A DNA stretch of 64,000 nucleotides, taken from contig JACKBV010000005.1 in NCBI GenBank assembly GCA_020634315.1, forward strand, positions 186,001 to 250,000, given 5' to 3'. This DNA is from Ardenticatenaceae bacterium (GTDB lineage Bacteria > Chloroflexota > Anaerolineae > Promineifilales > Promineifilaceae). The notes under the pieces were generated by a model. The model searched no databases and was not told where the DNA came from. It saw nothing but the letters and a program-made list of their open reading frames with translations. Both the position numbers and the translations under genes were made by a program. This document shows positions 25,591-34,202 of this stretch, one piece after another. The first letter of the stretch is position 1, and every line of letters starts with the position of its first letter.

Positions 25591-25905
25591 ATGGCCAAGA
25601 AAAAACAAGGACCGCGACGGACAAAACATATTCCACAGCGAAGTTGTGTAGTCTGTCGCCAGAAATTTGACAAACGACGCCTGACACGCCTTGTCCACAC
25701 AGTGGACGTAGGCGTTGTGGTAGATCCGACCGGAAAGCAAAACGGGCGAGGAGCTTATTTGTGCGACCAACTTGCGTGTTGGGAAAAAGCCCTCAACAAT
25801 ATTTCCGTGTTGAATAATGCCCTTCATGCCGAAATAAGTGAGGCCGAAAAGGCAGCGATTGCTGCCCATAAGCCTGTCGTCAGCAGCGGAAATGCGATAG
25901 CATAG
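25591..25905 (+). CDS. ylxR: YlxR-family (DUF448) nucleic-acid-binding protein
   Basis: This 104-residue protein shows the YlxR pattern: PQRSCVVCRQKFDKRRLTRLV, then DPTGKQNGRGAYLC. It sits in the conserved place between nusA and infB. YlxR proteins bind RNA and have been tied to RNase P and transcription control; the exact role here is not visible. The C-terminal 30 residues are Ala-rich and not part of the core. Confidence 0.92.
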   Translation: MAKKKQGPRRTKHIPQRSCVVCRQKFDKRRLTRLVHTVDVGVVVDPTGKQNGRGAYLCDQLACWEKALNNISVLNNALHAEISEAEKAAIAAHKPVVSSGNAIA

Positions 25906-26014
25906 AATCGGGAGACCATTCAATGCATCTGTGTCCGCTACAGAACAGACATGATAGTGGCAGCGGACATCGCCATAGGCGTGATTTCTATTGGAATTTG
26001 TAGGAAGGAAGCAC

Positions 26015-27790
26015 ATGGCACAGATTGAAATACCTGATTTTGTGACAGTTCGCGAGCTGGCGAATATTATGAGTCGTAGCCCCATTGATGTCATCAAGGA
26101 GTTGATGAGCAATGGGATCATGGCAAATATCAACCAGCAAATCGACTTTGATACAGCCGCAATTGTGGCTGAAGAAATGGGATTTGAGGTTGTACAACAG
26201 GCTGAAATAGCTGCGGCAGAAGAAGAGGTCGAAGAGGTTGATCGGCCAGCCTGGCGGCAAATTCTCGCCGATGAAGAAGAAGCTGACCTGGAGCCACGTC
26301 CCCCAGTAGTCACCATGTTAGGTCATGTTGATCATGGGAAAACCTCTCTACTTGATGTGCTGCGCCACACCAATGTCCAGGCCGGTGAAGCCGGTGGTAT
26401 TACGCAGCATATTGGCGCTTATCAGGTCGTGCAAAGTGGGCAGTTAATCACGTTTCTCGACACACCGGGTCATGAGGCGTTTACCGCCATGCGTGCCCGT
26501 GGCGCTCAGGCAACCGACATCGCTATTCTGGTTGTCGCCGCCGATGATGGGGTGATGCCGCAAACATTAGAAGCGGCCGACCATGCACGCGCGGCGCGTG
26601 TGCCCATTATCGTTGCTCTCAACAAAATTGATTTGCCTGCCAGTAATCCACTGCGTGTCATGCAACAACTTTCCGACATTGGCCTAACCCCGCAAGAGTG
26701 GGATGGCGAGACAATGATTATCCCGGTGTCTGCCAAAGAAAAGTTGGGCGTGGACGATTTGTTGGAAGCGATTTTGCTTGTTGGCGAAGACCTGGCTCCC
26801 AAAGCGAACCCGAAAGCTGAACCCACTGGCGTTGTGCTGGAGGCCAGCAAAGAAAAAGGGCGCGGGATCATGGTGACATTGCTCGTGCAGAATGGGACGC
26901 TGCGCCATGGCGATACATTGTTGATCGGCCCGCATTACGGCCGTATCAAAGCAATGTTCGATTACACCGGCAAGCCAATCAAAGAAGCTGGCCCATCCAC
27001 ACCAATCGCTGTCTCTGGTTTGAATGGCATTCCAGAAGCAGGCGACTCCTTCCGTACCGTAGAGAGCGAAAAGGTCGCACGGAAAATCGTCGATGAGATT
27101 GAAGTGGAAGTTGCCGGATTGCAGCGGCAGCGCCCCACCAGCCTGGATGAATTCTTTGCTCGTTTGCAAGAAGGTGAAGAGAAAACACTCAACCTGATCG
27201 TCAAAGCAGACGTACAAGGTTCGTTGGAACCCATTGTCAATTCATTAGAAAAGCTGAGCAACGATGAGGTCTCGGTCGAGATTTTGCGCTCGGCAACAGG
27301 CAATGTGACTGAAAGCGATGTCATGCTTGCTTCTGCTTCAGATGCCGTTATTTTGGGCTTTAATGTCGGGGCGGACACCATTGCTCTGGCTGCTGCCAGC
27401 AGCGAGCAGGTGGAGATCAAGACCTACAACATCATTTACCATCTGATTGAGGATGTTGAAAAGGCATTGAAAGGAATGCTGGAACCGACATACGAGCAGG
27501 TGGTTATTGGTCGGGCGGAAGTGCGCCAGGTGTTCAGGATTCGCAATTTGGGGCGGATTGCCGGGTGCTACATGCGTACCGGTGAAGGGCGGCGTAATGC
27601 GCAGGCGCACGTCATTCGTAATAAGAAGTTAGTGTATACAGGGAATGTGACCAGCCTGAAGCATTTGCAAGAAAATGTACGCGAAATCAAAGCTGGTTTT
27701 GAGTTTGGTGTGCGTATTGATAATTTTGACGATTATCAAAGCGGTGACTTTGTCGAATTCTTTGTTACGCAAAAAGTTGACGCAGCATAA
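26015..27790 (+). CDS. infB: Translation initiation factor IF-2
   Basis: IF-2 brings initiator tRNA to the small ribosomal subunit in a GTP-dependent way. The short N-terminal domain (residues 1-80) includes VTVRELANIMSRSPIDVIKELM. The G domain has GHVDHGKTSLLDVLR (G1), the switch II DTPGHEAFT, and NKID (G4). Domains II, III and C2 follow to residue 591. I chose ATG 26015, preceded by AGGAAGG; an in-frame start 24 bases earlier lacks a site. The N-terminal extension is much shorter than in Enterobacteria and is normal for short-form IF-2. Confidence 0.97.
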   Translation: MAQIEIPDFVTVRELANIMSRSPIDVIKELMSNGIMANINQQIDFDTAAIVAEEMGFEVVQQAEIAAAEEEVEEVDRPAWRQILADEEEADLEPRPPVVTMLGHVDHGKTSLLDVLRHTNVQAGEAGGITQHIGAYQVVQSGQLITFLDTPGHEAFTAMRARGAQATDIAILVVAADDGVMPQTLEAADHARAARVPIIVALNKIDLPASNPLRVMQQLSDIGLTPQEWDGETMIIPVSAKEKLGVDDLLEAILLVGEDLAPKANPKAEPTGVVLEASKEKGRGIMVTLLVQNGTLRHGDTLLIGPHYGRIKAMFDYTGKPIKEAGPSTPIAVSGLNGIPEAGDSFRTVESEKVARKIVDEIEVEVAGLQRQRPTSLDEFFARLQEGEEKTLNLIVKADVQGSLEPIVNSLEKLSNDEVSVEILRSATGNVTESDVMLASASDAVILGFNVGADTIALAAASSEQVEIKTYNIIYHLIEDVEKALKGMLEPTYEQVVIGRAEVRQVFRIRNLGRIAGCYMRTGEGRRNAQAHVIRNKKLVYTGNVTSLKHLQENVREIKAGFEFGVRIDNFDDYQSGDFVEFFVTQKVDAA

Positions 27791-27806
27791 CCTGTATGGT
27801 TAGGGA

Positions 27807-27865
27807 AGAAAACCGACTTTGTCGAGTTCGAAATGATTCGACGGGGTCGGTTTTCTGTTATTTTT
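27807..27865 (+). terminator. Terminator-like hairpin between infB and rbfA
   Basis: An 11-base stem (AGAAAACCGAC with GTCGGTTTTCT, 27807-27817 and 27846-27856) is followed by TTATTTTTCTT. It starts 17 bases after infB and ends just before rbfA, so rbfA and later genes may depend on read-through. Confidence 0.7.
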
Positions 27866-27868
27866 CTT

Positions 27869-28252
27869 ATGAGTAAGATCAGGCAACAACGTACAGCCGA
27901 GCAGATTCAACTGCTCTTAAGTGAATTGATCCAGCGGGATATTCAAGACCCTCGTTTGCTGGGAATTACGATTACGCGTGTCACCATTGACCGCGAGCTG
28001 CAACATGCGGACATTTATGTCAATGCCCTGGGCGATGAAACGCGCCAAAAAGAAGTGATGCAGGCTTTGCAAAAAGCGACCGGCTTTTTCCGTCACGAGT
28101 TGGCGCAGCGCATGCAGGTACGTACCATTCCACAGCTTCATTTTCGTTGGGATCCGACGCTGGCTCATGCGGAAGCGGTTCATCAAATTTTGGAAAACCT
28201 GGAAATTCCAGTGGAAGAGGCAGCGGAAGAAGCTGCCGACGATGATGAATAG
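27869..28252 (+). CDS. rbfA: 30S ribosome-binding factor RbfA
   Basis: RbfA helps 16S rRNA 5'-end maturation and cold adaptation by binding free 30S subunits. The 127-residue product has the KH-like core with RTAEQIQLLLSELIQRDI, ITITRVTIDRELQHADIYV and LHFRWDPTLAHAEAVHQIL. The C-terminus is acidic (EEAAEEAADDDE). I chose ATG 27869; the earlier in-frame ATG at 27833 would translate through the terminator-like hairpin. The position after infB is conserved. Confidence 0.93.
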   Translation: MSKIRQQRTAEQIQLLLSELIQRDIQDPRLLGITITRVTIDRELQHADIYVNALGDETRQKEVMQALQKATGFFRHELAQRMQVRTIPQLHFRWDPTLAHAEAVHQILENLEIPVEEAAEEAADDDE

Positions 28253-28305
28253 ATTTTTTGTTTTATAGGTAGTTTTGTGCAGCCGGCGATGGCAGCATCT
28301 GCCGG

Positions 28306-29304
28306 GTGATAAAAGAGTCGTTTGTGGCAGCAATTCAGAAAGCTATTCGAGATGCGTTAGCGGCGGCACATCATGTGCTGGTTGTGACGCATATTGGTCC
28401 TGATGGGGATGCGCTGGGGTCGTTAACGGCCGTTGGTCAAGCTCTGAAACAGTTGGGTAAGCAAGTTACGCTTGTTTGTGACGACGGCTCCCTGAGCCGC
28501 TTCAAATATTTATCCATGTCGGAGCGCATTCAGACGGAACGGGATGCCGTTGACTACGACCTGCTTTTTGCCGTTGATTGTGGCGATGAATCGCGTATGG
28601 GGATGGCATTCGCCACCTTGCCCGATCCCAAACCATTTGTGATTAATGTTGACCATCACATCACCAACACCTTGTTTGGTGACATTAATTTTGTTGACCC
28701 GGAAGCCACGTCAACGACAGAGATTCTCTATTCCTTGTTTGCCGATCTGGGGGTTTCCTTGACGACAGATGTGGCAATGAGCTTGTTGACGGGTCTGGTC
28801 ACGGATACGCTCGGTTTTCGCACGGCGGGCGTGACGGCACGCACGATGAAAATTGCCAGTGACTTGATTGATGTCGGGGCGGATTTGTCGTTGGCGACGC
28901 AGCAAGGATTAACCATGCAGCCTTATGCTACGCTGCAAATGTGGCGCGTGGGCTTCAATAAAATGCGCATGGAGAGTAGACTGGTTTGGACGAGCATTAG
29001 CAAAGAGGAATTGGGCACCATCAACTACACAAGTTCTAGCAGTGCCGGTCTGGTAAATATGCTGGCTGATGTTGAAGAAGCGGTGATGGGTGTGGTTCTG
29101 ATGGAGATGAGAGACGGCTCGATCCGTGTTGGTTTCCGTTGTCGCCCACCTTACAGTGTATCGGAACTGGCGCTTAACCTGGGTGGCGGCGGTCATCCCT
29201 TGGCGGCTGGCTGTACCTTAGATGGCCCATTGGCGCAGGCGGAATCGCTGGTCGTGGATATGTGCAAAGAGGTAATCCGGCAACAGTCGGTGAATGGCAG
29301 GTAA
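28306..29304 (+). CDS. nrnA: DHH-family nanoRNase/pAp phosphatase NrnA
   Basis: The protein (up to 332 residues) carries the DHH phosphoesterase motifs VTHIGPDGDALGS, FAVDCGDES and NVDHHITN, and the DHHA1 signature GGGGHPLAAG near the C-terminus. NrnA degrades oligoribonucleotides of 2-5 bases and dephosphorylates pAp. Start choice is open: GTG 28306 is the longest, while GTG 28324 has AAGAG 6 bases before it. It overlaps truB by 11 bases, consistent with one operon. This gene order (rbfA-nrnA-truB) is common in Gram-positives and Chloroflexota. Confidence 0.92.
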   Translation: MIKESFVAAIQKAIRDALAAAHHVLVVTHIGPDGDALGSLTAVGQALKQLGKQVTLVCDDGSLSRFKYLSMSERIQTERDAVDYDLLFAVDCGDESRMGMAFATLPDPKPFVINVDHHITNTLFGDINFVDPEATSTTEILYSLFADLGVSLTTDVAMSLLTGLVTDTLGFRTAGVTARTMKIASDLIDVGADLSLATQQGLTMQPYATLQMWRVGFNKMRMESRLVWTSISKEELGTINYTSSSSAGLVNMLADVEEAVMGVVLMEMRDGSIRVGFRCRPPYSVSELALNLGGGGHPLAAGCTLDGPLAQAESLVVDMCKEVIRQQSVNGR

Positions 29305-30181
29305 CGATTCGCGCATGGAAGGCGTGCTAAATCTGGATAAACCAGAGGGGATGACGTCTCATGACGTGGTAAATCGGGTGCGGCGTGTGAGCGGCACGCG
29401 GCGTGTGGGACATGCCGGAACGCTTGATCCCCTGGCGACGGGGGTGCTGCTGGTTTGTGTGGGGCGAGCAACGCGGCTGTCGGAATATTTGCTGGGGCAG
29501 TCGAAGACGTATGTGGCGACGATTCGCCTGGGGCAAACGACGAATACGTATGATGCGGAAGGGGAAGTGGTGGCGGAACGGCCGTTTTCCCATCTCACTC
29601 TCTCCACTATCACCGCTGCGCTGGAACAGTTTCGTGGCCCAATCCAACAACTCCCCCCCATGTACTCAGCCGTAAAGAAGAATGGACAGCCCTTGTATAA
29701 ATTGGCGCGTCAGGGGGTGGAAGTGGAACGGCCGTTGCGCGAAGTGACGATTTACCAACTAGACGTGCAGCAGTGGCAGCCCCCTGATTTACAACTCGTT
29801 TTGACCTGTTCATCCGGCACCTATGTCCGCTCGTTGGCGCATGATTTAGGTGAAGTATTAGGCTGCGGCGGGCATATCACGGCGCTGCGACGTACACAGG
29901 TTGGCGTGTTTTCGGTGGCGGATGCTGTGCCGCTGGATAACCTGACAGCAGAGACGCTGTCACAGCAGCTATGGGCAACGGATACGGCCGTTTCCCATCT
30001 CCCGCAGCTCAACTTGACTTCAACAGAAGCCGATGACTTGTGCCAGGGGCGATGGGTGTCCAGACAGGCACATCACCCTCAAGCCACCTTGGCGCGTGCT
30101 TATGACGCCGCGACACAATTCATTGGCGTCGTCACCGGCGACGACGAAACCTGGCAGCCCAAGAAGATATTCCACCCATAA
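29294..30181 (+). CDS. truB: tRNA pseudouridine(55) synthase TruB
   Basis: TruB makes the pseudouridine at position 55 in the T-arm of tRNAs. LNLDKPEGMTSHDVV, then RVGHAGTLDPLATGVL with the catalytic Asp45, are diagnostic. The SGTYVRSLAHDLG motif and a C-terminal RNA-binding region follow. The 295-residue length is standard. Its start lies inside the end of nrnA, suggesting translational coupling. Palindromes at about 29577, 29727 and 29982 encode ERPF/ERPL-type peptides or lie in other frames. Confidence 0.96.
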   Translation: MAGNDSRMEGVLNLDKPEGMTSHDVVNRVRRVSGTRRVGHAGTLDPLATGVLLVCVGRATRLSEYLLGQSKTYVATIRLGQTTNTYDAEGEVVAERPFSHLTLSTITAALEQFRGPIQQLPPMYSAVKKNGQPLYKLARQGVEVERPLREVTIYQLDVQQWQPPDLQLVLTCSSGTYVRSLAHDLGEVLGCGGHITALRRTQVGVFSVADAVPLDNLTAETLSQQLWATDTAVSHLPQLNLTSTEADDLCQGRWVSRQAHHPQATLARAYDAATQFIGVVTGDDETWQPKKIFHP

Positions 30182-30259
30182 AGCAGTAGCCTGCTTTTCC
30201 ACCTTTGTTAAAATATCCCCGACTCATTTATCGTATCTTTTTCACTAATTATCGATCCT

Positions 30260-31183
30260 ATGACTTACACCCGTGTCAACCAATTACCCGAAGTTCCTGA
30301 CCGGCAGCCTACATTTCTGGCGATAGGCTCTTTTGATGGCGTTCACCTGGGACACCGCGAGGTGATTCAGGATATGGTTTATGCCGCGCACAGCCAGGAC
30401 GCGCGTGCCGCAGTCTTGACCTTTTTCCCACATCCCAAGCGTGTTTTGCTGCATACAGAAGGGCCTTATTACATCACTCGCCTCGATGATCGGGTGGCTT
30501 TGTTGGCTGATTTGGGCGTTGATTTGATCATCACACATCCATTTAATGATGAGGTGCGCCAGACACGCGCCGCTGATTTTGTCGCCCAACTGCTGCATTT
30601 CCTTGATATGCGCCAGTTATGGGGCGGCAATTTTGCCTTTGGTTATAAGCGGGAAGGCGATGTCCCCTTTTTGCGCCGGTTGGGGCAGGAAAAAGGGTTC
30701 ACTGTGGAATTAGTTGAGTCGATGGTTGAGGTAAATGGGGATTGGGTGAGCAGCAGTCGGATTCGTCGCTGTTTGCACGAGGGGAATATTGTCGATGTCA
30801 ATGCGTGTTTGGGACGGCCGTATCATGTCACCGGCGAAGTTGTTGTAGGCGATCAGCGCGGGCGCACCATCGGCTTTCCGACAGCCAACGTTGATGCCTG
30901 GACTGAGCAGTTGCTTCCTGCCAATGGCGTCTATGCGACCTATGCCTGGGTGGGGCAGACGCGTTATCTGGCGGCGACCAACGTCGGCGTGCGTCCCACC
31001 ATTAATGGCGGCAATGTGACAGTTGAAGCGCATTTGCTTGACTTTAACGGCGATCTCTATGGGCGTGAACTGCGCGTTGAATTTATCGATCACCTTCGTA
31101 CTGAGCAAAAATTTTCCGGGTTAGAGGCGCTCAAAACTCAAATTCAAAAAGATGTCGCCGCCATTCGCGACCGACTGCGCTAG
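30260..31183 (+). CDS. ribF: Bifunctional riboflavin kinase/FAD synthetase
   Basis: The N-terminal nucleotidyltransferase domain (about residues 15-175) shows AIGSFDGVHLGHREVI and WVSSSRIRRCL. The C-terminal flavokinase domain (about 183-305) shows GRTIGFPTANV, TNVGVRPTI and the EAHLLDF and GRELRVEFIDHLR segments. The enzyme turns riboflavin into FMN and then FAD. It ends the conserved nusA-to-ribF series; rpsO and pnp, which often follow, are not here. Confidence 0.96.
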   Translation: MTYTRVNQLPEVPDRQPTFLAIGSFDGVHLGHREVIQDMVYAAHSQDARAAVLTFFPHPKRVLLHTEGPYYITRLDDRVALLADLGVDLIITHPFNDEVRQTRAADFVAQLLHFLDMRQLWGGNFAFGYKREGDVPFLRRLGQEKGFTVELVESMVEVNGDWVSSSRIRRCLHEGNIVDVNACLGRPYHVTGEVVVGDQRGRTIGFPTANVDAWTEQLLPANGVYATYAWVGQTRYLAATNVGVRPTINGGNVTVEAHLLDFNGDLYGRELRVEFIDHLRTEQKFSGLEALKTQIQKDVAAIRDRLR

Positions 31184-31250
31184 ATAGTCCCTTCACACAA
31201 ATATCCCCACTTCATTTTTGATCCTCCATCACGACTCCAGGAGGTTCATT

Positions 31251-32174
31251 ATGACAAATTCTATGAAACGGCCGTATACGGGAGCAGATGATCTGCAAGC
31301 CATCATTGATTTCCTGGTTGCCGTTCGCCCGGCGGCACGCATTACCGATTACCCCGGCGTCGTTGATTTGCGCGAATTGCTGGCCTTGTCTGCTGTGCAA
31401 GCCAATACATGCCTCTGGTTTAACGAGCATGGACAGATGATAGGCTTTGCCTTCGTTGACCCATACAACAATTTGCTGTTTGAGTTTGACAGGCAGGCAG
31501 CCCCCGGCGGCATCGCATCAGAAATGGTTGCCTGGGGCGAGGAATGTCTGCGCCGTATCATGCAGGCACGCGGCGAAACCTTCACGCTAGATGCCAGCTG
31601 CCGTGACGATGATCACGACCGCCTTGCCGTGCTGCTTGAACATGGCTTTGTCGAGGAGGATGTGCGCTCGCTGCACATGGTGTGTTCGCTGGCCCAACCC
31701 ATCCCGGAACCACAGTTGCCGCCAGGGTTCAGCCTGCGCCATGTGGCTGGCGAACATGAAGCAGCAGCGTTGGCGGCGCTCCATCGTGCCGCTTTCGACA
31801 CGGAAACGATGACCGTTGAAGAACGGCTGGCGACGATGCACCTGCCAGAATATGAAGCGGAGCTGGATTTGGTGGTGATTGCCCCTGACGGCCGTTTTGC
31901 GGCCTATTGCACTTGCTCGATTAGCGCCGAAGAAAATGCACGCACCGGACGCAATGAAGGGTACACTGATCCGGTTGCCACGCATCCCGCTTTTCAGCGC
32001 CAAGGTTTGGCGCGGGCGCTTTTGCTGACGGGTTTGCGCATGTTGCAGCAGCGTGGGGTGGAAACGGCCGTATTAGGCACAAGCAGCCAAAACATAGCCA
32101 TGCAGCATGTGGCGGCGTCCGTCGGCTTTCAGGTGCAATCCACCAAACTTTGGTTTGCCAAACAGGTTGAATAA
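31251..32174 (+). CDS. Tandem GNAT-domain acetyltransferase
   Basis: This 307-residue protein holds two GNAT-like halves. The C-terminal half has the acetyl-CoA site DPVATHPAFQRQGLARALLL and the AMQHVAASVGF helix. The N-terminal half (about 10-145) has FAFVDPYNNLLFEF but a weak cofactor site. I chose ATG 31251 because AGGAGG precedes it. The substrate is unknown. A palindrome at about 32063 encodes VETAVLGTS near the C-terminus, and another lies at the fifth codon. Confidence 0.85.
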   Translation: MTNSMKRPYTGADDLQAIIDFLVAVRPAARITDYPGVVDLRELLALSAVQANTCLWFNEHGQMIGFAFVDPYNNLLFEFDRQAAPGGIASEMVAWGEECLRRIMQARGETFTLDASCRDDDHDRLAVLLEHGFVEEDVRSLHMVCSLAQPIPEPQLPPGFSLRHVAGEHEAAALAALHRAAFDTETMTVEERLATMHLPEYEAELDLVVIAPDGRFAAYCTCSISAEENARTGRNEGYTDPVATHPAFQRQGLARALLLTGLRMLQQRGVETAVLGTSSQNIAMQHVAASVGFQVQSTKLWFAKQVE

Positions 32175-32304
32175 CCAATCGTGTAATTAGCCCCATCACA
32201 AACACAGCAAGAATAGTCCGGAGAGGATGCGATGCTGCGCCTGCGCGAATTTCTCGTGCAGGTGTCTTTGCCATGCTTCGTGGTTGAACTGTTGGCGCAG
32301 ACTC

Positions 32305-32350
32305 TTGACATTTTGCCTAAAATAATAAATAATTTTAGACATATCTAAAA
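32305..32350 (+). promoter_or_regulatory. Promoter and operator-like palindrome of the ABC exporter operon
   Basis: TTGACA (32305-32310) is followed 17 bases later by AATAAT, a weak -10. Right after it lies the perfect palindrome TTTTAGACATATCTAAAA (32333-32350), at the expected transcription start. This layout suggests repressor control, though no regulator gene is adjacent. Confidence 0.6.
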
Positions 32351-32417
32351 ATATAATATTGTGCGGTGTGTGTTCTGCCAAAATGGCAGCGGCGCACAGC
32401 ACAACTGGAGATTGGGC

Positions 32418-33317
32418 ATGAACAAGCCTGTCATTGAAACAAAAGGATTAACCGTCTACTATGGCAAACACCGTGGTGTGTTTGCCGTTGATTTGACGGT
32501 ACGACAGGGGGAAGTGTTTGGCTTTTTGGGGCCAAATGGGGCGGGTAAAACGACGACGCAGCGCGTGCTGCTCGATGTCATTCGCCCGACCAGCGGCACA
32601 GCGGCCATATTTGGCATGGATTGTCAGCATGATGGGGTGGCAATTCGGCAGCGAGTTGGGTATATCCCCGGCGAATTGGCGCTGCCGGGGATGCGTGCCT
32701 CCGCTTACCTGGATATGTTGGTGTCGGTGCGCGGGAATCACACAGACCCGGCTTACCGCCGCTCATTGTGTGAACGGCTAAACCTGGATACGAGCCGCAA
32801 AATGCGGGAATACTCGCGTGGTAACAAACAAAAAGTAGGGATTGTGGCGGCATTTATGAGCAAGCCGGATTTGCTGATTTTGGATGAACCGACCAGCGGC
32901 CTCGACCCATTGGTGCAGCAGACTGTGTTGGATTTGGTGCGAGAGGCTAAGGCAGACGGCCGTACCGTCTTTTTCTCGTCACACATTTTGTCGGAAGTGC
33001 AGGCGGTGTGTGATCGCGTGGGCATTATTCGTGATGGGGAGTTGATCAAGGTGGAGAAGGTGCATGATTTGCTGGCGCGGCGGCTGCACCGGCTGCGCTT
33101 GCAATTTTGCATGCCCGTTGCCCCGGAACTGTTGCAAGTTCCAGGTATCACTGTTATCGAACACAATGAAGATCAGGTGATGGTGGAAGTGCAAGAAAAC
33201 CTGGATCTGTTTATGACGAAGGTTGCCCCGCAGGGCATTGTGGATATTGAGACGGTGGAATTATCGTTGGAAGAGGTGTTTCTGGCTTACTATGGCGGAG
33301 GAAGTGACCATGTTTAA
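32418..33317 (+). CDS. ABC transporter ATP-binding protein
   Basis: This 299-residue ATPase has Walker A (GPNGAGKTTT), a signature loop of the YSRGNKQKVG type, Walker B (LLILDEPTSGLDP) and the switch His in FFSSHILSEVQ. The C-terminal 80 residues form the accessory domain seen in exporter ATPases of the CcmA type. I chose ATG 32418 with GGAG 6 bases before. It overlaps the permease gene by 8 bases and they form one export system; the substrate is unknown. Confidence 0.92.
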   Translation: MNKPVIETKGLTVYYGKHRGVFAVDLTVRQGEVFGFLGPNGAGKTTTQRVLLDVIRPTSGTAAIFGMDCQHDGVAIRQRVGYIPGELALPGMRASAYLDMLVSVRGNHTDPAYRRSLCERLNLDTSRKMREYSRGNKQKVGIVAAFMSKPDLLILDEPTSGLDPLVQQTVLDLVREAKADGRTVFFSSHILSEVQAVCDRVGIIRDGELIKVEKVHDLLARRLHRLRLQFCMPVAPELLQVPGITVIEHNEDQVMVEVQENLDLFMTKVAPQGIVDIETVELSLEEVFLAYYGGGSDHV

Positions 33318-34155
33318 TTTAATTGTAGCGGAATTGAAGAAGCGGGTAACGGCCGTTATCGGTTGGGGTGTGGGCATTGGCGCATATCTGGCGATGATTG
33401 TGGCAATGTCGCCCGACCTGGCGCCACAGTTTGCCAATCTTGACCTTTCCGCGATTCCTATATACAAAGCCTTTGGCATTACCGAGAATTTCCTGTCCAT
33501 TGCCAATTTGGTGGCTATTTACGTGTCGTTTTTGGGGCTGACCATTGCCATTTACGCTGTCATTACCGGCACCAGTGCGCTGGCAGGTGAAGAAGAAGAC
33601 GGCACGCTGGAAACATTGATGTCGCTGCCGTTGGCGCGTTGGCAAATCGTGTTGGCGAAAGTTGTGGCAATTGCCATCGCGCTGTTGGTCGTGCTGCTCA
33701 TTGCCTATCTGGGGTATCTGGCCGTTTTCCCTTCGGTGAAAGCTGATTTAGAGGGCGAGATCACACTGGCGGAACTGTTTTGGAGTACGTTGGAATCGTG
33801 GCCGTTGGCGATGATGTTTGCCATGCTGTCACTGTTTATGGGGGCGTATCTGCCCCGGCGTAACCATGCGCTTGGCGTGGGATTGACTGTCCTTATCGGT
33901 GGTTATTTGTTCAATAACCTGGCGGAACAAGCTGGGCCGTTGAAGGATTTACGGCCGTTTTTCCCGTTTTATTACAATCTAGGCGGGAAAGTGCTCACTG
34001 AGGGCGTCGATTTGGGGAAGGTTGGCGTGTTGGTGGCGGCCGCAGCTATCTTCGCGGTGCTGGCGTTTCTCAGCTTTCAGCGGCGTGATGTGACGGTGGG
34101 GACATGGCCGTGGTCGCGCTTGCTGGCGAAATCGGCCGTGCAGACGCAAGAATAA
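33310..34155 (+). CDS. ABC-2 type transporter permease
   Basis: The 281-residue protein has about six hydrophobic helices (residues 15-35, 65-90, 118-140, 155-175, 195-215, 240-260). The EEEDGTLETLMSLPLARWQIVLAK segment is typical of ABC-2 permeases, where it contacts the ATPase. I chose ATG 33310, with GGAGG 8 bases upstream; this overlaps the end of the ATPase gene. It pairs with the preceding ATPase to form an exporter of unknown substrate. Confidence 0.9.
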   Translation: MFNLIVAELKKRVTAVIGWGVGIGAYLAMIVAMSPDLAPQFANLDLSAIPIYKAFGITENFLSIANLVAIYVSFLGLTIAIYAVITGTSALAGEEEDGTLETLMSLPLARWQIVLAKVVAIAIALLVVLLIAYLGYLAVFPSVKADLEGEITLAELFWSTLESWPLAMMFAMLSLFMGAYLPRRNHALGVGLTVLIGGYLFNNLAEQAGPLKDLRPFFPFYYNLGGKVLTEGVDLGKVGVLVAAAAIFAVLAFLSFQRRDVTVGTWPWSRLLAKSAVQTQE

Positions 34156-34162
34156 AAATGGA

Positions 34163-34193
34163 GAATGGGCGGCGGACATCACGCCGCCCATTC
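34163..34193. terminator. Hairpin between convergent genes
   Basis: GAATGGGCGGCG and CGCCGCCCATTC (12-base arms, 7-base loop) separate the permease gene from the convergent PKD gene. No strong T-run is seen on either side. Confidence 0.65.
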
Positions 34194-34202
34194 CTTAACA
34201 TG

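Noticed and set aside
32196..32342. Small minus-strand gene (MSKIIYYF start)
   Set aside because: About 48 codons with no ribosome-binding site, and it overlaps the promoter palindrome; no family recognised.
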